A model generated the notes under the pieces. That model worked only from the letters and a program-made list of their open reading frames with translations, was not told the DNA's origin and searched no databases. A stretch of 64,000 nt of DNA, from the NCBI GenBank assembly GCA_019636495.1, contig JAHBXL010000010.1, positions 90,986 through 154,985 on the forward strand. Reading direction: 5' to 3'. The position numbers and the translations under genes were made by a program. Positions 16,874 through 25,720 of the stretch are shown piece after piece (position 1 is the stretch's first letter; every line of letters starts with the position of its first letter). The DNA is from Phycisphaeraceae bacterium. Lineage in GTDB: Bacteria > Planctomycetota > Phycisphaerae > Phycisphaerales > UBA1924.

Positions 16874-17200
16874 TCAACCCTTGATGCCCGTGATCTTCAC
16901 CGCGGTGTACTTCTGGCGGTGGCCGGTGCGCTGCCGCGAACCCTTCTTGGGCTGGAAGTACTGGATGCGGAGTTTCTCGCCCTTGACGAGCGGCTCCAGA
17001 ACTTCGGCGGTGACGGTTGCGCCGGTGATGTAGGGCGTTCCGACCTTCGTGGCCTGGCCCTCGCCGCCGATCAGCAGCACCTTGTCAAACTTCACGCTCT
17101 TGCCCGGCTTGGCCTCGCCCCCATCGACAAGGTCAATGTTGAGTTCGAGGCCCTCGGTGACTTTGAGTTGGCCGCCGGACGCTTCGATGATCGCGTACAT
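16874..17200 (-). CDS. rplU: 50S ribosomal protein L21
   Basis: 108 residues, standard length. MYAIIEASGGQLKVTEG at the start and the C-terminal block QYFQPKKGSRQRTGHRQKYT are diagnostic. The frame extends 9 codons upstream, but homology and an AAGGG site support ATG 17200. rpmA (L27), which normally follows rplU, is absent: a terminator closes the unit. Confidence 0.95.
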   Translation of the reverse strand: MYAIIEASGGQLKVTEGLELNIDLVDGGEAKPGKSVKFDKVLLIGGEGQATKVGTPYITGATVTAEVLEPLVKGEKLRIQYFQPKKGSRQRTGHRQKYTAVKITGIKG

Positions 17201-17368
17201 GTGAACACCCTTCTGGGTCGTCCGCACTAGACGGGGGGGCCGGCGGTGTGCCTCAACTCGAGGCGTCGCCTACCCGGCTTGAAGCCCGGTTCGTTGCGGG
17301 GGCAAAGGCTAGCCGCGGTTTGTTGGGTCCTCAACTCTCAGAACAACGACCCAAACGAACACCCGACG

Positions 17369-19333
17369 TCATACGCCCGCCTCTTCGCGGTCGCGGGCCT
17401 GCCGCTCCGCCCGGCGCCGCATGCCCTCATCCAGGATCCGCTTGCGCATCCGAACCGCCTCGGGCGTGATCTCGACCAGTTCATCATCCTCGATGTACTC
17501 AAGCGCGGCCTCAAGCCCCACCTTCCGCGGCGTCTTGAGCACGACCGTCTTGTCCTTGCTCGCCGCACGCATGTTGTCGAGGTGCTTGAGCCGCGTGATG
17601 TTCACGACCAGGTCGTTGTCGCGGCAGTGCTCGCCGATGATCTGCCCCGCGTAGACCTTGTCGCCCGGCGAAACGAACAGCACGCCGCGGTCGGCCAGCA
17701 GTTCGCACGCGTGCGTCGTCACCGCGCCGGTCTCGTTGGCAATGAGCACGCCCTGGCTGCGCCGCGGGGGTGGCGGCCCGGCAGGTGCGAAGCGTTCGAA
17801 GGTATGGTGCATGATGCCCTCGCCCTCGGTGGCGGTGAGCATGCGCGAGCGCAGGCCGATCAGCCCGCGCGCCGGAATCTCAAACTCCAGGTGGGTCAGC
17901 GCATCCCCGCGCGGCTCCATGCTCTTGATCTCGCCCTTGCGTGCGCCCGTCAACTCCATCACCGGGCCCACGTGCGCGTTGGGCACATCCACCACCAGCC
18001 ACTCGATGGGCTCGTGCTCGACGCCGTCGATCTGCTTGATGACCACCTGCGGCTTGCCCACGGCCAGTTCGAAGCCCTCGCGCCGCATGGTCTCCAGCAA
18101 AATGCCCAGGTGCAGCAGGCCGCGCCCCGAGACGATGAACTCGTCGGCCGCGCCGGTGTTGAAGTTCACGCGGAGCGCGACGTTGTGCTGCAGTTCGCGC
18201 TCCAGCCGCTCGCGCACTTGCCGGCTGGTGACAAACGAGCCCGACTGCCCGGCGAACGGCGAGGTGTTCACCTTGAAGACCATCGTCAGCGTCGGCTCAT
18301 CGACCTTCACCGGCGGCAGGCCCACCGGGTTCTCCGCATCGGCAATGGTCTCGCCGATGTCGATGCTCTCAAGGCCGACGATCGCGCAGATGTCTCCCGC
18401 GTGCACGCTGTCCGTCTCGGCGCGCCCAAGCCCCGCGAACTTCAGGATCTTGCCCACCTTGTCCTGACGGACCGTGTCCCCCGCGCTCACGATCGCCACC
18501 GGCTGGCCCGTGCGGATCGTCCCCGCGAACACACGGCCGATCCCGATCCGACCCACGTACTCGGAGTAGTCAATCGTCGTGATCAGCATCTGCAGCGGCG
18601 CATCCAGAACGTCCTGGGGCGCGGGCACGTGCTCCACGATCGCCTCGAACACCGGCCGCATGTTTCCCGGCGTGCCGTCTGCGTTCTTCGGGATGACACC
18701 GCTGTGCCCCGCCGCGGCACGCGCCGCATCCTGATCGATCGTGCTCCACCCCGCGCGGCCGGAGGCGTACACCACGGGGAAATCCAGCGCGTGGTCATCT
18801 GCGCCCAGTTCGACCAGCAGGTCGAACACCTCGTTGATCACCTCGTGCGCGCGGGCATCGGGCCGGTCGCACTTGTTCACCACCACGATCGGTTTCAGCC
18901 CCGCCTCGATCGCCTTGCTGAGCACGAACCGCGTCTGCGGCATCGGCCCCTCGAACGCGTCCACCAGCAGCAGGCACCCATCGGCCATGCGCATCACCCG
19001 CTCTACCTCGCCCCCGAAGTCGGCGTGGCCCGGCGTGTCGATGATGTTGATGTGGTAGTCGCCCGCCGTCGCCTTCGCGCTGGGATCGGCCTTGTGATAC
19101 ATCACCGCGCAGTTCTTCGACAGGATGGTGATGCCCCGCTCGCGTTCGAGCGGGTTGGAGTCCATGATCAAATCGTGTTGGCCGCCGGCGAGTTTCTCGA
19201 GTTCGCCGGCGCGGAACATGCCCGACTGTTTGAGCAACTGGTCCACCAGCGTCGTCTTGCCGTGGTCGACGTGGGCGATGATCGCGACGTTGCGAAGGCG
19301 GTCGGTGACGGTCTGGGTCGAGGCGGTGGTCAT
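17369..19333 (-). CDS. typA: Ribosome-associated GTPase TypA/BipA
   Basis: 654 residues. It is a translational GTPase needed for ribosome assembly and stress or cold response in other bacteria. GTP-binding motifs are AHVDHGKTT (G1, residues 20-28), RGITI (G2), DTPGHADF (G3) and NKCDR (G4). EF-Tu domain 2, EF-G-like and BipA-specific C-terminal regions follow (SRGLLHLGILLETMRREG, PARGLIGLRSRMLTATEG). ATG 19333, with a GGAG site, is preferred over a frame extension of 9 codons. A loose 7-bp stem at 17323-17354 after the stop could be a weak terminator. Confidence 0.95.
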   Translation of the reverse strand: MTTASTQTVTDRLRNVAIIAHVDHGKTTLVDQLLKQSGMFRAGELEKLAGGQHDLIMDSNPLERERGITILSKNCAVMYHKADPSAKATAGDYHINIIDTPGHADFGGEVERVMRMADGCLLLVDAFEGPMPQTRFVLSKAIEAGLKPIVVVNKCDRPDARAHEVINEVFDLLVELGADDHALDFPVVYASGRAGWSTIDQDAARAAAGHSGVIPKNADGTPGNMRPVFEAIVEHVPAPQDVLDAPLQMLITTIDYSEYVGRIGIGRVFAGTIRTGQPVAIVSAGDTVRQDKVGKILKFAGLGRAETDSVHAGDICAIVGLESIDIGETIADAENPVGLPPVKVDEPTLTMVFKVNTSPFAGQSGSFVTSRQVRERLERELQHNVALRVNFNTGAADEFIVSGRGLLHLGILLETMRREGFELAVGKPQVVIKQIDGVEHEPIEWLVVDVPNAHVGPVMELTGARKGEIKSMEPRGDALTHLEFEIPARGLIGLRSRMLTATEGEGIMHHTFERFAPAGPPPPRRSQGVLIANETGAVTTHACELLADRGVLFVSPGDKVYAGQIIGEHCRDNDLVVNITRLKHLDNMRAASKDKTVVLKTPRKVGLEAALEYIEDDELVEITPEAVRMRKRILDEGMRRRAERQARDREEAGV

Positions 19334-19570
19334 GTCGCTCCAACTCGGCTGCTCGCACAACAGGCGGCTGTCAATGACCGGCGCGCCGGGCCCGTGCGGG
19401 CGTTGATCGGGTATTGGGGGGAGGGAAGGCGAATCGTCCAGGCCGGCCCTTCGCAGCCGCGCAGGGCCGACAGGGCTCAGAACATCGTAGCGCGCTTGCG
19501 CAAGGAACCCTCTTGGCCGCGCCGCAATCGCGCCAACTTTTCGTTCAGTCGGGCGGCTCTCCGGCCGCGC

Positions 19571-21232
19571 TCACGGCTCGGCCGGCTTATCCGGCCCTGG
19601 CGCGGCAAGCCTGAGAACAAACTCACCCTCGATGTCTCCTTCGGGGGTGATCGAAAGTCGGCATACGACATCATCGAGTCGCTGCATCGCCGACCGGACG
19701 CCGCGGTAGTCCGGCAACGCGGGCGGGAGCACCGCGTCGAGATCGCGCGGGCGCGCGGCCATCAGCCAGACCCACTTGCGCCGCTGCCCGGCGGTCTCTC
19801 CGGCAACCAATGCCGCGGCGGCATCGCGGGTGGCGGTCGCGGCCAGACCTTCGACCTTGCCTTGGGCGGCCAGGGAGAGCGCCCACCATCCATCCGCGTG
19901 ATCGGGGGCCGCGGCGAACTGCCACGCGGCCGTCAGGCCCTGCCCGGAAACGCCCGCCAATGGGCTTCCGGGAGCGAGGTCGATGGACATGATGCGCATT
20001 GCGCGCGGCACCATGCCGCCGAACTGCGGAACGATGGGCGGGGGCGCCTGCGCCGTCGCGCCCGCATCGCCCGACTGCCGCTCGATTACTGAAAGGAAGC
20101 CGGCGATCTGGTCGTCGAGCGCGCGGGCCAACTGACCGATGTGCGTGGTTTGCATCGCCAGTGTGAACGCCAAGCCGCCATCGGCCGCGCTGTGTACGCG
20201 GATCGCTTGCGCACCGGTGAAGAGTTCGCGGGCACGCTCGGGCCACGGCAGTTGGCTCAGGGGGTCGTCGATGGGCAGCGATGCGCCCAGGATCGACTCG
20301 AGCGGTGCGCGCTGCACGAGGGTGAGCAGTGAGCCGGAACGCAGGGCCTCGAAGGCGCCATCGGTCGATTCGGCCGCGGCCCGGTGTGCTGTGCGGCGGC
20401 TCCGCTCGCGGAGGGCGACGCGGGCCTCCCATCCTGCGCCGGCCAGTTCGGTGCGTCGCGCCGAGATGGAGACGAAGTCCGCCCATTGTGCGCGGGCCGA
20501 TCGTGCCTGGTTCTCGGCGGGCCGGCCGCCGAGCCGCGCGAGCAGGAGAATCTCGGCCTCGCCCATCGCCGCGGCGCGGGTCATGACGTCTTGACCGGCG
20601 AGCGTGGGAGTCTGGGCCCCGGCCAGCACGCCGAGCACCTCGTCAAACAGTTCGCTCCGCCCAGTCGGCGCGAGAATCAGCGTGACCGAACGGTCATCGG
20701 CGCGGGTGAAGCGGCGTGCCGAAGGCGTGAACAGCGTCAGTTCGTAACGGCCCTGCTCGAGCGCGAAGATCTGCTGGCCCTTGCCGATCACACGCGGCGA
20801 AATCTCCAGCCGCTCGCGGATGCGGCGGGACGTCTCCGCCGAGACGCGGCTCACCAGCGCCCATCGCGCCGTGTCGGGATCGGCAATGCCGCGCGCGACG
20901 AGCACAACCCGGTGCCCGAGCAGCCGGTCGAACGCGTCGAACTCCTCGTAGCCGAGTTGCTTCGCCAGGCCGCGCCACGGAGTGCCCGCGCCCTCCATGG
21001 CCCCGCCGATCCCGAACATGCCGCGCAGTGCGCCGCCCAGCGCGGTCTGCCGTAACTCGCGACCGTTCTCGATGACCAGCACCAGGTCGCAGTTGGCGGG
21101 CATCGCCGCCGCGGCGTCGGCGATGGTGTCTTGCGCCGCCCTTGCCGCGACCGGCTGGGCCCGGACGGTTGCCGCGGCAAGCACGAGCGTTGTCAGGGCC
21201 GCGAGCAGAATTGGAATGGGCGTGTTCGGCAT
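19571..21232 (-). CDS. Secreted protein of unknown function
   Basis: 553 residues. A signal peptide is visible (ILLAALTTLVLAAATVRAQPV). The body alternates beta-like and helical segments (AMPANCDLVLVIENGREL at the start, later LLARLGGRP, FALEQGRYELTLF) in the manner of DUF3352-like proteins of planctomycetes, but I cannot assign a family firmly. No catalytic motif stands out. It follows the sigma/anti-sigma pair on the same strand after a 136-base gap and may belong to that regulon. Confidence 0.65.
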   Translation of the reverse strand: MPNTPIPILLAALTTLVLAAATVRAQPVAARAAQDTIADAAAAMPANCDLVLVIENGRELRQTALGGALRGMFGIGGAMEGAGTPWRGLAKQLGYEEFDAFDRLLGHRVVLVARGIADPDTARWALVSRVSAETSRRIRERLEISPRVIGKGQQIFALEQGRYELTLFTPSARRFTRADDRSVTLILAPTGRSELFDEVLGVLAGAQTPTLAGQDVMTRAAAMGEAEILLLARLGGRPAENQARSARAQWADFVSISARRTELAGAGWEARVALRERSRRTAHRAAAESTDGAFEALRSGSLLTLVQRAPLESILGASLPIDDPLSQLPWPERARELFTGAQAIRVHSAADGGLAFTLAMQTTHIGQLARALDDQIAGFLSVIERQSGDAGATAQAPPPIVPQFGGMVPRAMRIMSIDLAPGSPLAGVSGQGLTAAWQFAAAPDHADGWWALSLAAQGKVEGLAATATRDAAAALVAGETAGQRRKWVWLMAARPRDLDAVLPPALPDYRGVRSAMQRLDDVVCRLSITPEGDIEGEFVLRLAAPGPDKPAEP

Positions 21233-21368
21233 GGGCCAGTTTCGATGCCGTCGGGCGCACGATGCGATCGGTATCTCCTCGGAGATACATCGTACCGGCG
21301 AGCGCGCGAGATGATTCCCCCAACGGTGCGGGACACTCGAACAACCAACTTCCTCATCGAAACACGCC

Positions 21369-22025
21369 TCAGCGCGGCGCGAGTGGCGAGGACCCGTCCT
21401 GGTTCATCAGGAAGTCCCCATCGTCGTCGATCCACGAAGCGGGCCGGATCTCGACACGCTCGGCCCGCGGCCAAGGCGACTGCGGAGCCGCACTGGCCAG
21501 GAGGCTGTTGAAAAGGGCCGACTCGCCAAAGTCACCCGAACGGCGCGCGGTGGCAACCTGTGGCAGCGTGGACGGCACGGGCGGGCCGATGAACGTCGTC
21601 GCCTGCACGGCCAGGCCGATGGGCTCGGCGAGGCTGCCGATGGGGGCAACGCCGACAATGACGGCCGACAGTTCGTGTGCGCCCCGCGCGGGCTCGACCG
21701 CGCCGCGGATCTGCACGAACTGTGCCGCGGCACGGGCGGAGACGGAGTCGATCACGTCCGATGCGGGCGTTGCACGGGTCGCGAGGTCAAGCGAACCGGG
21801 GTTGGCTCGATAGGCCAGCGCAAGCCCGAGCGCGACCAGCGCGACGGTCGCCGCGGCGCCGGCCCGACCCGCCCACACCAGCGCGCGGCCGCGCCGGCAG
21901 ACGAAGCCGCGCTCGGCATCGACGCGAGCAAGGATCGATGCGGAGAGATCGGGCGAGGGCGCGGCCGATCGCAACGCATCGTTGATGCGGTGCAGATCGT
22001 TCAGCCTGTCGCGCCGGTTGTTCAT
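21369..22025 (-). CDS. Putative anti-sigma factor, single-pass membrane protein
   Basis: 218 residues: a short cytoplasmic N-terminus (DLHRINDALRSAAPSPDLSASILARVD), one membrane helix at about 50-72 (AGAAATVALVALGLALAY) and a long outer part without a known domain. The ATG overlaps the sigma factor TGA by 4 bases, the usual arrangement for ECF sigma/anti-sigma pairs. The zinc anti-sigma signature HxxxCxxC is not present, so assignment rests on context and topology. Confidence 0.6.
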   Translation of the reverse strand: MNNRRDRLNDLHRINDALRSAAPSPDLSASILARVDAERGFVCRRGRALVWAGRAGAAATVALVALGLALAYRANPGSLDLATRATPASDVIDSVSARAAAQFVQIRGAVEPARGAHELSAVIVGVAPIGSLAEPIGLAVQATTFIGPPVPSTLPQVATARRSGDFGESALFNSLLASAAPQSPWPRAERVEIRPASWIDDDGDFLMNQDGSSPLAPR

Positions 22026-22660
22026 GAGGCCCAGACCTCCTCGACGTGCGCACGGAAGGTGGCGTGCTGCTCCAGCGCGCTGCGCATCCGCATGCGGCCG
22101 CGGTGCAGGTGGCTCTTCACCGTGCCCTCGGGCATGTCCATGTATTCGGCGATCTGCGCGATCGGCCAATCCAGTTGGTGGAACAGCACGACGATCTCGC
22201 GCTGCTCGTCCGAAAGCGCTGCCAGCGCGTAGTCGATCGCTTCCTTGGCGTTGATGGTGACTTCGTCGTCGATGGTCGGCGCCTCGGGCCCGCGGCCGCG
22301 GCCGGCCCATGCACCCACCGTGTCGCTGTCGTAGGCGGGCTTGTGCTTCTGGCACGCGTTCACGTACAACCGCTTGGCGATCGTGAACAGCCAGGTCGAG
22401 AAGCGGAAACGGAAGTCGAAACGGTGCAGGTTGGTGAGGGCGCGGACGAAGGCGTCCTGCACCACGTCCTCGGCCACATCGGGCCGACCGGACATCCGGA
22501 GCATGTACGCGTAGAGCGAGGCCTGGTGCGCACGGATGAACTGCTCCGCCGCGTGGCGGTCACCCGCGATTGCTCGCTCCATGAGGTCTCGTTCCTCGGC
22601 GCGTGTCATTGCTCCAACTTTACCCTCTGCGGAGCCCCTGGTTTCGGACTTGCGGTGCAT
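22022..22660 (-). CDS. ECF-type RNA polymerase sigma factor
   Basis: 212 residues. Region 2 is visible (LYAYMLRMSGRPDVAEDVVQ, then RFSTWLFTIAKRLY) and region 4 is a clear helix-turn-helix (LSDEQREIVVLFHQLDWPIA, EGTVKSHLHRGRMRMR). About 30 residues with DSDTVGAWAGRG link them. ATG 22660, with a GAGGA site, is chosen; the frame runs on to 22798 without homology. The overlapping gene downstream is its likely anti-sigma. Confidence 0.9.
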   Translation of the reverse strand: MHRKSETRGSAEGKVGAMTRAEERDLMERAIAGDRHAAEQFIRAHQASLYAYMLRMSGRPDVAEDVVQDAFVRALTNLHRFDFRFRFSTWLFTIAKRLYVNACQKHKPAYDSDTVGAWAGRGRGPEAPTIDDEVTINAKEAIDYALAALSDEQREIVVLFHQLDWPIAQIAEYMDMPEGTVKSHLHRGRMRMRSALEQHATFRAHVEEVWAS

Positions 22661-22796
22661 GTTCGTCCTCCGTGGTCGTTCCGCCGGTCGAATCTCACGT
22701 ACATCGACCCGATAACCGCCGATCCACCATCCCCCTACAGGATGTCCATCCAGACGCGCCGGTCCACGGGGCCCGTCCCGTCTCCCCCTTGGACGC

Positions 22797-22828
22797 ACGA
22801 AAAAGCCCGGGGTTCGTCCCCCCGGGCT
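22797..22828 (-). terminator. Rho-independent terminator of the B12-binding-domain gene
   Basis: A 9-bp stem (AGCCCGGGG / CCCCGGGCT) is followed on the minus strand by TTTTTCGTG. It lies about 50 bases after the stop at 22876 and insulates the sigma factor gene. Confidence 0.88.
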
Positions 22829-22875
22829 GTTCGCAGGCCATGAACTTTGGATGCAATCCGTTCAGAAGCCGAACA

Positions 22876-23583
22876 TCAGGCCGCTGCGCGCTTCTTGACG
22901 CGATTGCGGCCGACGGTGCGCTGCGCCAGGCCCGAACGCTCCTCGGCATCGTGAATCAGGATGTCCACCATTTCCAGCGGCGATGTGCCGTACACATCGG
23001 CGCCGATCTCCTCCGCCAGACCCTCGGCCCGGTTGAAGACACCGCCGCCGACGGCGATCTGCAGATTGGGGCACGCGCCGATCTCGTGCAGTTGATCGAT
23101 CATCGCGCGGATGTTGGGCAGGTCCTGTGCCGCCGAGGAGAACATCAGCAGCACGTCGGGCGACTCCTCGTGGACGCGTCCCAGCACTTCGTCGTTCGCG
23201 ATTCCGCCGCCCGCGAAGCAGATGTCAAAGCCCGCGGCCTCGATGAGATCGACGGCCATCTGCGCCCCGAGTTCCTCCGCCTCGCTGGGCCCGCACAGCG
23301 CGAACACCGAGCGTCCGCGAGAAGGCTGGATTGTCAGTTTCGCCGCCTCCTGATCCACCAGCACGCGAAGCAGTCGAGTCGCCATGTGGTGGTTCAGGCA
23401 GGGCAACTGGTCGGCCCGGTACAGTTTCTGGATCATCTCGTGGGCCGGCCAGAAAAGGTCGCTGATCACGGCCTCCGGCGACCGGAGCGCGGCTCCGGCC
23501 TGTTTCACGAACGCCCGCGTCGCGGGTCGGTTGCCCGAAATCAACGTTTCGAACAACCTCTCGATCATCGCTTCTTGGTTCAT
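22876..23583 (-). CDS. Cobalamin-binding-fold regulator (CarH/AerR-like) without the axial His
   Basis: 235 residues. An N-terminal helical cap (residues 1-85) contains DLFWPAHEMIQKLYRADQL and LNHHMATRLLRVLV, similar to the light-sensing cap of CarH/AerR proteins. A Rossmann B12-binding domain follows (LCGPSEAEELGAQMAVDLIE, then SPDVLLMFSSAA, LQIAVGGGVF). The E-x-H-x-x-G motif that supplies the cobalt ligand reads E101-A-E-E-L-G106, with Glu103 where His is expected. No DNA-binding domain is fused, unlike CarH. It could be a sensor that binds another ligand or B12 in base-off form. ATG 23583 lacks a strong ribosome site. Confidence 0.75.
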   Translation of the reverse strand: MNQEAMIERLFETLISGNRPATRAFVKQAGAALRSPEAVISDLFWPAHEMIQKLYRADQLPCLNHHMATRLLRVLVDQEAAKLTIQPSRGRSVFALCGPSEAEELGAQMAVDLIEAAGFDICFAGGGIANDEVLGRVHEESPDVLLMFSSAAQDLPNIRAMIDQLHEIGACPNLQIAVGGGVFNRAEGLAEEIGADVYGTSPLEMVDILIHDAEERSGLAQRTVGRNRVKKRAAA

Positions 23584-23799
23584 GGTGCGTCTCTTCAACC
23601 TTCGCGCCCCGACTCGGCCTCCGGCCTTGCCGATCGCACAGCACAGCACCCCGAGCCTCCGCCCGGGCACGTGTCGAACCCGCTGTATCGACGGCACCGC
23701 CCACACCGAGGCGATTTCAGGCCGGCATTTGAGCCGCGCAATCGACGACACCCCAAGACTGCGCTCTCGGTCCGGTAAGGCCGATCCTCGCCTCAAGAA

Positions 23800-23815
23800 C
23801 ACCCACTAGTGGGTG
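23800..23815. repeat. Perfect 16-bp palindrome CACCCACTAGTGGGTG
   Basis: It lies 17 bases after the ubiE stop on the minus strand and 217 bases before the B12-domain gene start. It could fold as a short terminator for ubiE (stem 6, loop CTAG, followed by TTCTTG) or serve as a dimeric protein-binding site. The surrounding 249-base gap shows nothing else clear. Confidence 0.5.
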
Positions 23816-23832
23816 CATTTACGCCCGTCTTA

Positions 23833-24582
23833 CTACTTGGCAATCGCGACGGTACAGCCGCAAATCCCCAAAGTAAGGGGATTGAATCGAGTATCGGCGA
23901 ATCCGGCCGACTCGATCTTGCCGCGGAGTTGCTCCGGCGACAGAAAAGTCTCGACGGATCGCGGCAGGTATTTGTACGCACCGGAGCGGTCCCCGCTGAT
24001 CCACGTCGCCGTTCGCGGCATGATCTGGCGGCAGTAGAAGTTGTTGAACCAGCGCACCAACGGGTTGCGCGGCTCGCAGAACTCCAACACGACAAGCCGT
24101 CCCCCGGCCCGCAGCACGCGTCGAAACTCGCTCAGTGCTCTGTCAACATCCTGCACGTTGCGGATGCCGAAGGCGATGCTGACCACGTCGGCGCAGGCAT
24201 CGGCCAGCGGCAGGCGCTGGGCATCGCCCTGAACATACGTGATCCGCGGATCGGCCTTGCGCTCGCGGGCCACGTGCAGCATCTCAAGCGTGAAGTCGAT
24301 GCCGATCACGCGCCCCGCGCCCGCGCGGGCGAATGCCAACGACAGGTCCCCCGTCCCGCACGCTACGTCGATCACGGTTTCTCCCGGCTTCAGCCCCGAC
24401 TTCCGCACGGCGAACCGCCGCCACGCCTGGTCGCGCCACATCGAGTGCAGCCGGTTGTTCAGGTCATACGCAGGCGCGATCGCCGCGAACATGCTCCTGA
24501 CGCGCTCGGGTTTATCCGCCGCGGCATGCGGATCGCTGGCCAGTTGGGTCTGGCTCCAGGCTGGCTCGTTCGGGGTGCGCAT
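23833..24582 (-). CDS. ubiE: Demethylmenaquinone/ubiquinone methyltransferase
   Basis: 249 residues. It uses SAM to methylate the quinone ring, the last step of menaquinone synthesis. Class I methyltransferase motifs are TVIDVACGTGDLSLAFA (SAM loop) and the family signatures YDLNNRLHSMWRDQAWRR, FGIRNVQDVDRALSEFRRVL and FEFCEP-like VLEFCEPRNP. Start ATG 24582 has TACGAT 8 bases upstream and no Shine-Dalgarno. It is divergent from the M48 gene. Confidence 0.92.
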   Translation of the reverse strand: MRTPNEPAWSQTQLASDPHAAADKPERVRSMFAAIAPAYDLNNRLHSMWRDQAWRRFAVRKSGLKPGETVIDVACGTGDLSLAFARAGAGRVIGIDFTLEMLHVARERKADPRITYVQGDAQRLPLADACADVVSIAFGIRNVQDVDRALSEFRRVLRAGGRLVVLEFCEPRNPLVRWFNNFYCRQIMPRTATWISGDRSGAYKYLPRSVETFLSPEQLRGKIESAGFADTRFNPLTLGICGCTVAIAK

Positions 24583-24590
24583 CCGATTCG

Positions 24591-24596
24591 ATCGTA
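24591..24596 (-). promoter_or_regulatory. -10-like TACGAT before ubiE
   Basis: TACGAT on the minus strand ends 8 bases before the ubiE ATG, fitting the leaderless pattern of the window. Confidence 0.5.
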
Positions 24597-24649
24597 CTCG
24601 CGACGGCGCGGTGGCGGTAAACTCAGGCAGGCAGTTACGGAGAGCACCC

Positions 24650-25681
24650 ATGCACGATCGAATCGGGACGTTTGCGCGGCTCGCTTTCGTGGCAGTCATC
24701 GTGGCGACTTCCACGGCCTGCAGCACCAACCCGGCGACGGGGCGCTCTCAGGCGCTCATGTACAACAGGGGTGAGGAGATCCAGATCGGCGAGGAGCACA
24801 AGGGCCCGCTGACTGAGGAGTTCGGCGGGGCGATCACGCAGCCCGCGCTGCACAACTACGTCTCCGACATCGGCAAGCGTCTGGCGGCGGTGACGGAGTC
24901 CGACTTCCCCTCTTTGCCGTGGGAGTTCACGCTGCTGAACTCGAAGGTCATCAACGCGTTCGCACTGCCGGGCGGAAAGGTGTTCATTTCGCGCGGGCTG
25001 TGCGAGGAAATGACCAACGAGGCACAACTGGCCGCGGTACTCGGGCATGAGGTCGGTCACGTGACCGGCAGACACACGTCGGAGCGCATGAGCCAGGCGC
25101 TGGGTTCGACCATCGGGGGGGCGATCATCGGCGGGTTGATCGGCGCGGCGGCGGGGGGGAAGGAGGGTGCGGCGGCGGGCGTGGCCGGCGGCGCGACCAT
25201 CGGCGGCATCGTGTCGCTGAGTTTCTCGCGCGAGCAGGAGATCGAGGCCGACCGGCTCGGGATGCGCTACATGGAGCGGCTGGGGTACGACCCGGTTGGC
25301 GCGATCGAGGTGCAGGAGATCCTGGGGCGCGCAGGCGGGGGCGGAACACCCGAGTTCCTTTCGACGCACCCTGCCAGCGCGACGCGCATCGCCGAACTCA
25401 ACAAGCGGTACGACAAGTACTATGCGCACACGCGCGGCAATCCGAACTACCAGAAGCACGCTGAGAGGTTCCAGCCGTTCCTTGCCGGGCTGCGTGTGCT
25501 GCCCGCGCCGCGCGCCCATGCGGAGCCACGCCCGCGCACGCCGGAAGGCGCGCGGGCCTTGATGTTCGCCGCGGCGTTCCACGCCGGCCAATCGGGCGAC
25601 CACAGCGCGTTCGGCCCTCTGGGCGACCCGGTGAACTGGTGCTGGCACTGCGCCGTCGCCGCGGCAGGCGAGGCGGACTGA
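24650..25681 (+). CDS. M48-family zinc metalloprotease lipoprotein
   Basis: 343 residues. A lipoprotein signal ends at Cys in ATSTACSTN. The peptidase domain has the zinc site AAVLGHEVGHVTGRHTSERM and the third ligand in EQEIEADRLGMRYM. A Gly/Ala hydrophobic segment lies between them (GGAIIGGLIGAAAGG), as in BepA/LoiP-type proteases that police outer-membrane proteins. It lacks the TPR domain of BepA; the C-terminus is a short Pro/Arg/Ala tail. An ACGGAGAG site supports ATG 24650. Confidence 0.9.
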   Translation: MHDRIGTFARLAFVAVIVATSTACSTNPATGRSQALMYNRGEEIQIGEEHKGPLTEEFGGAITQPALHNYVSDIGKRLAAVTESDFPSLPWEFTLLNSKVINAFALPGGKVFISRGLCEEMTNEAQLAAVLGHEVGHVTGRHTSERMSQALGSTIGGAIIGGLIGAAAGGKEGAAAGVAGGATIGGIVSLSFSREQEIEADRLGMRYMERLGYDPVGAIEVQEILGRAGGGGTPEFLSTHPASATRIAELNKRYDKYYAHTRGNPNYQKHAERFQPFLAGLRVLPAPRAHAEPRPRTPEGARALMFAAAFHAGQSGDHSAFGPLGDPVNWCWHCAVAAAGEAD

Positions 25682-25720
25682 ACGGGTTCACATGGCAGAC
25701 CGCCGCGTGCCCGCGCGTAT

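Noticed and set aside
17323..17354. Terminator for typA
   Set aside because: A 7-bp stem with an 18-base loop and no T-run is too weak to list as a feature.
17246..20092. A 948-codon open frame on the plus strand
   Set aside because: It is the antisense shadow of typA and the secreted protein; no ribosome site or family.
23584..23799. Cobalamin riboswitch before the B12-domain gene
   Set aside because: No B12-box-like conserved sequence or plausible fold is visible in the leader.
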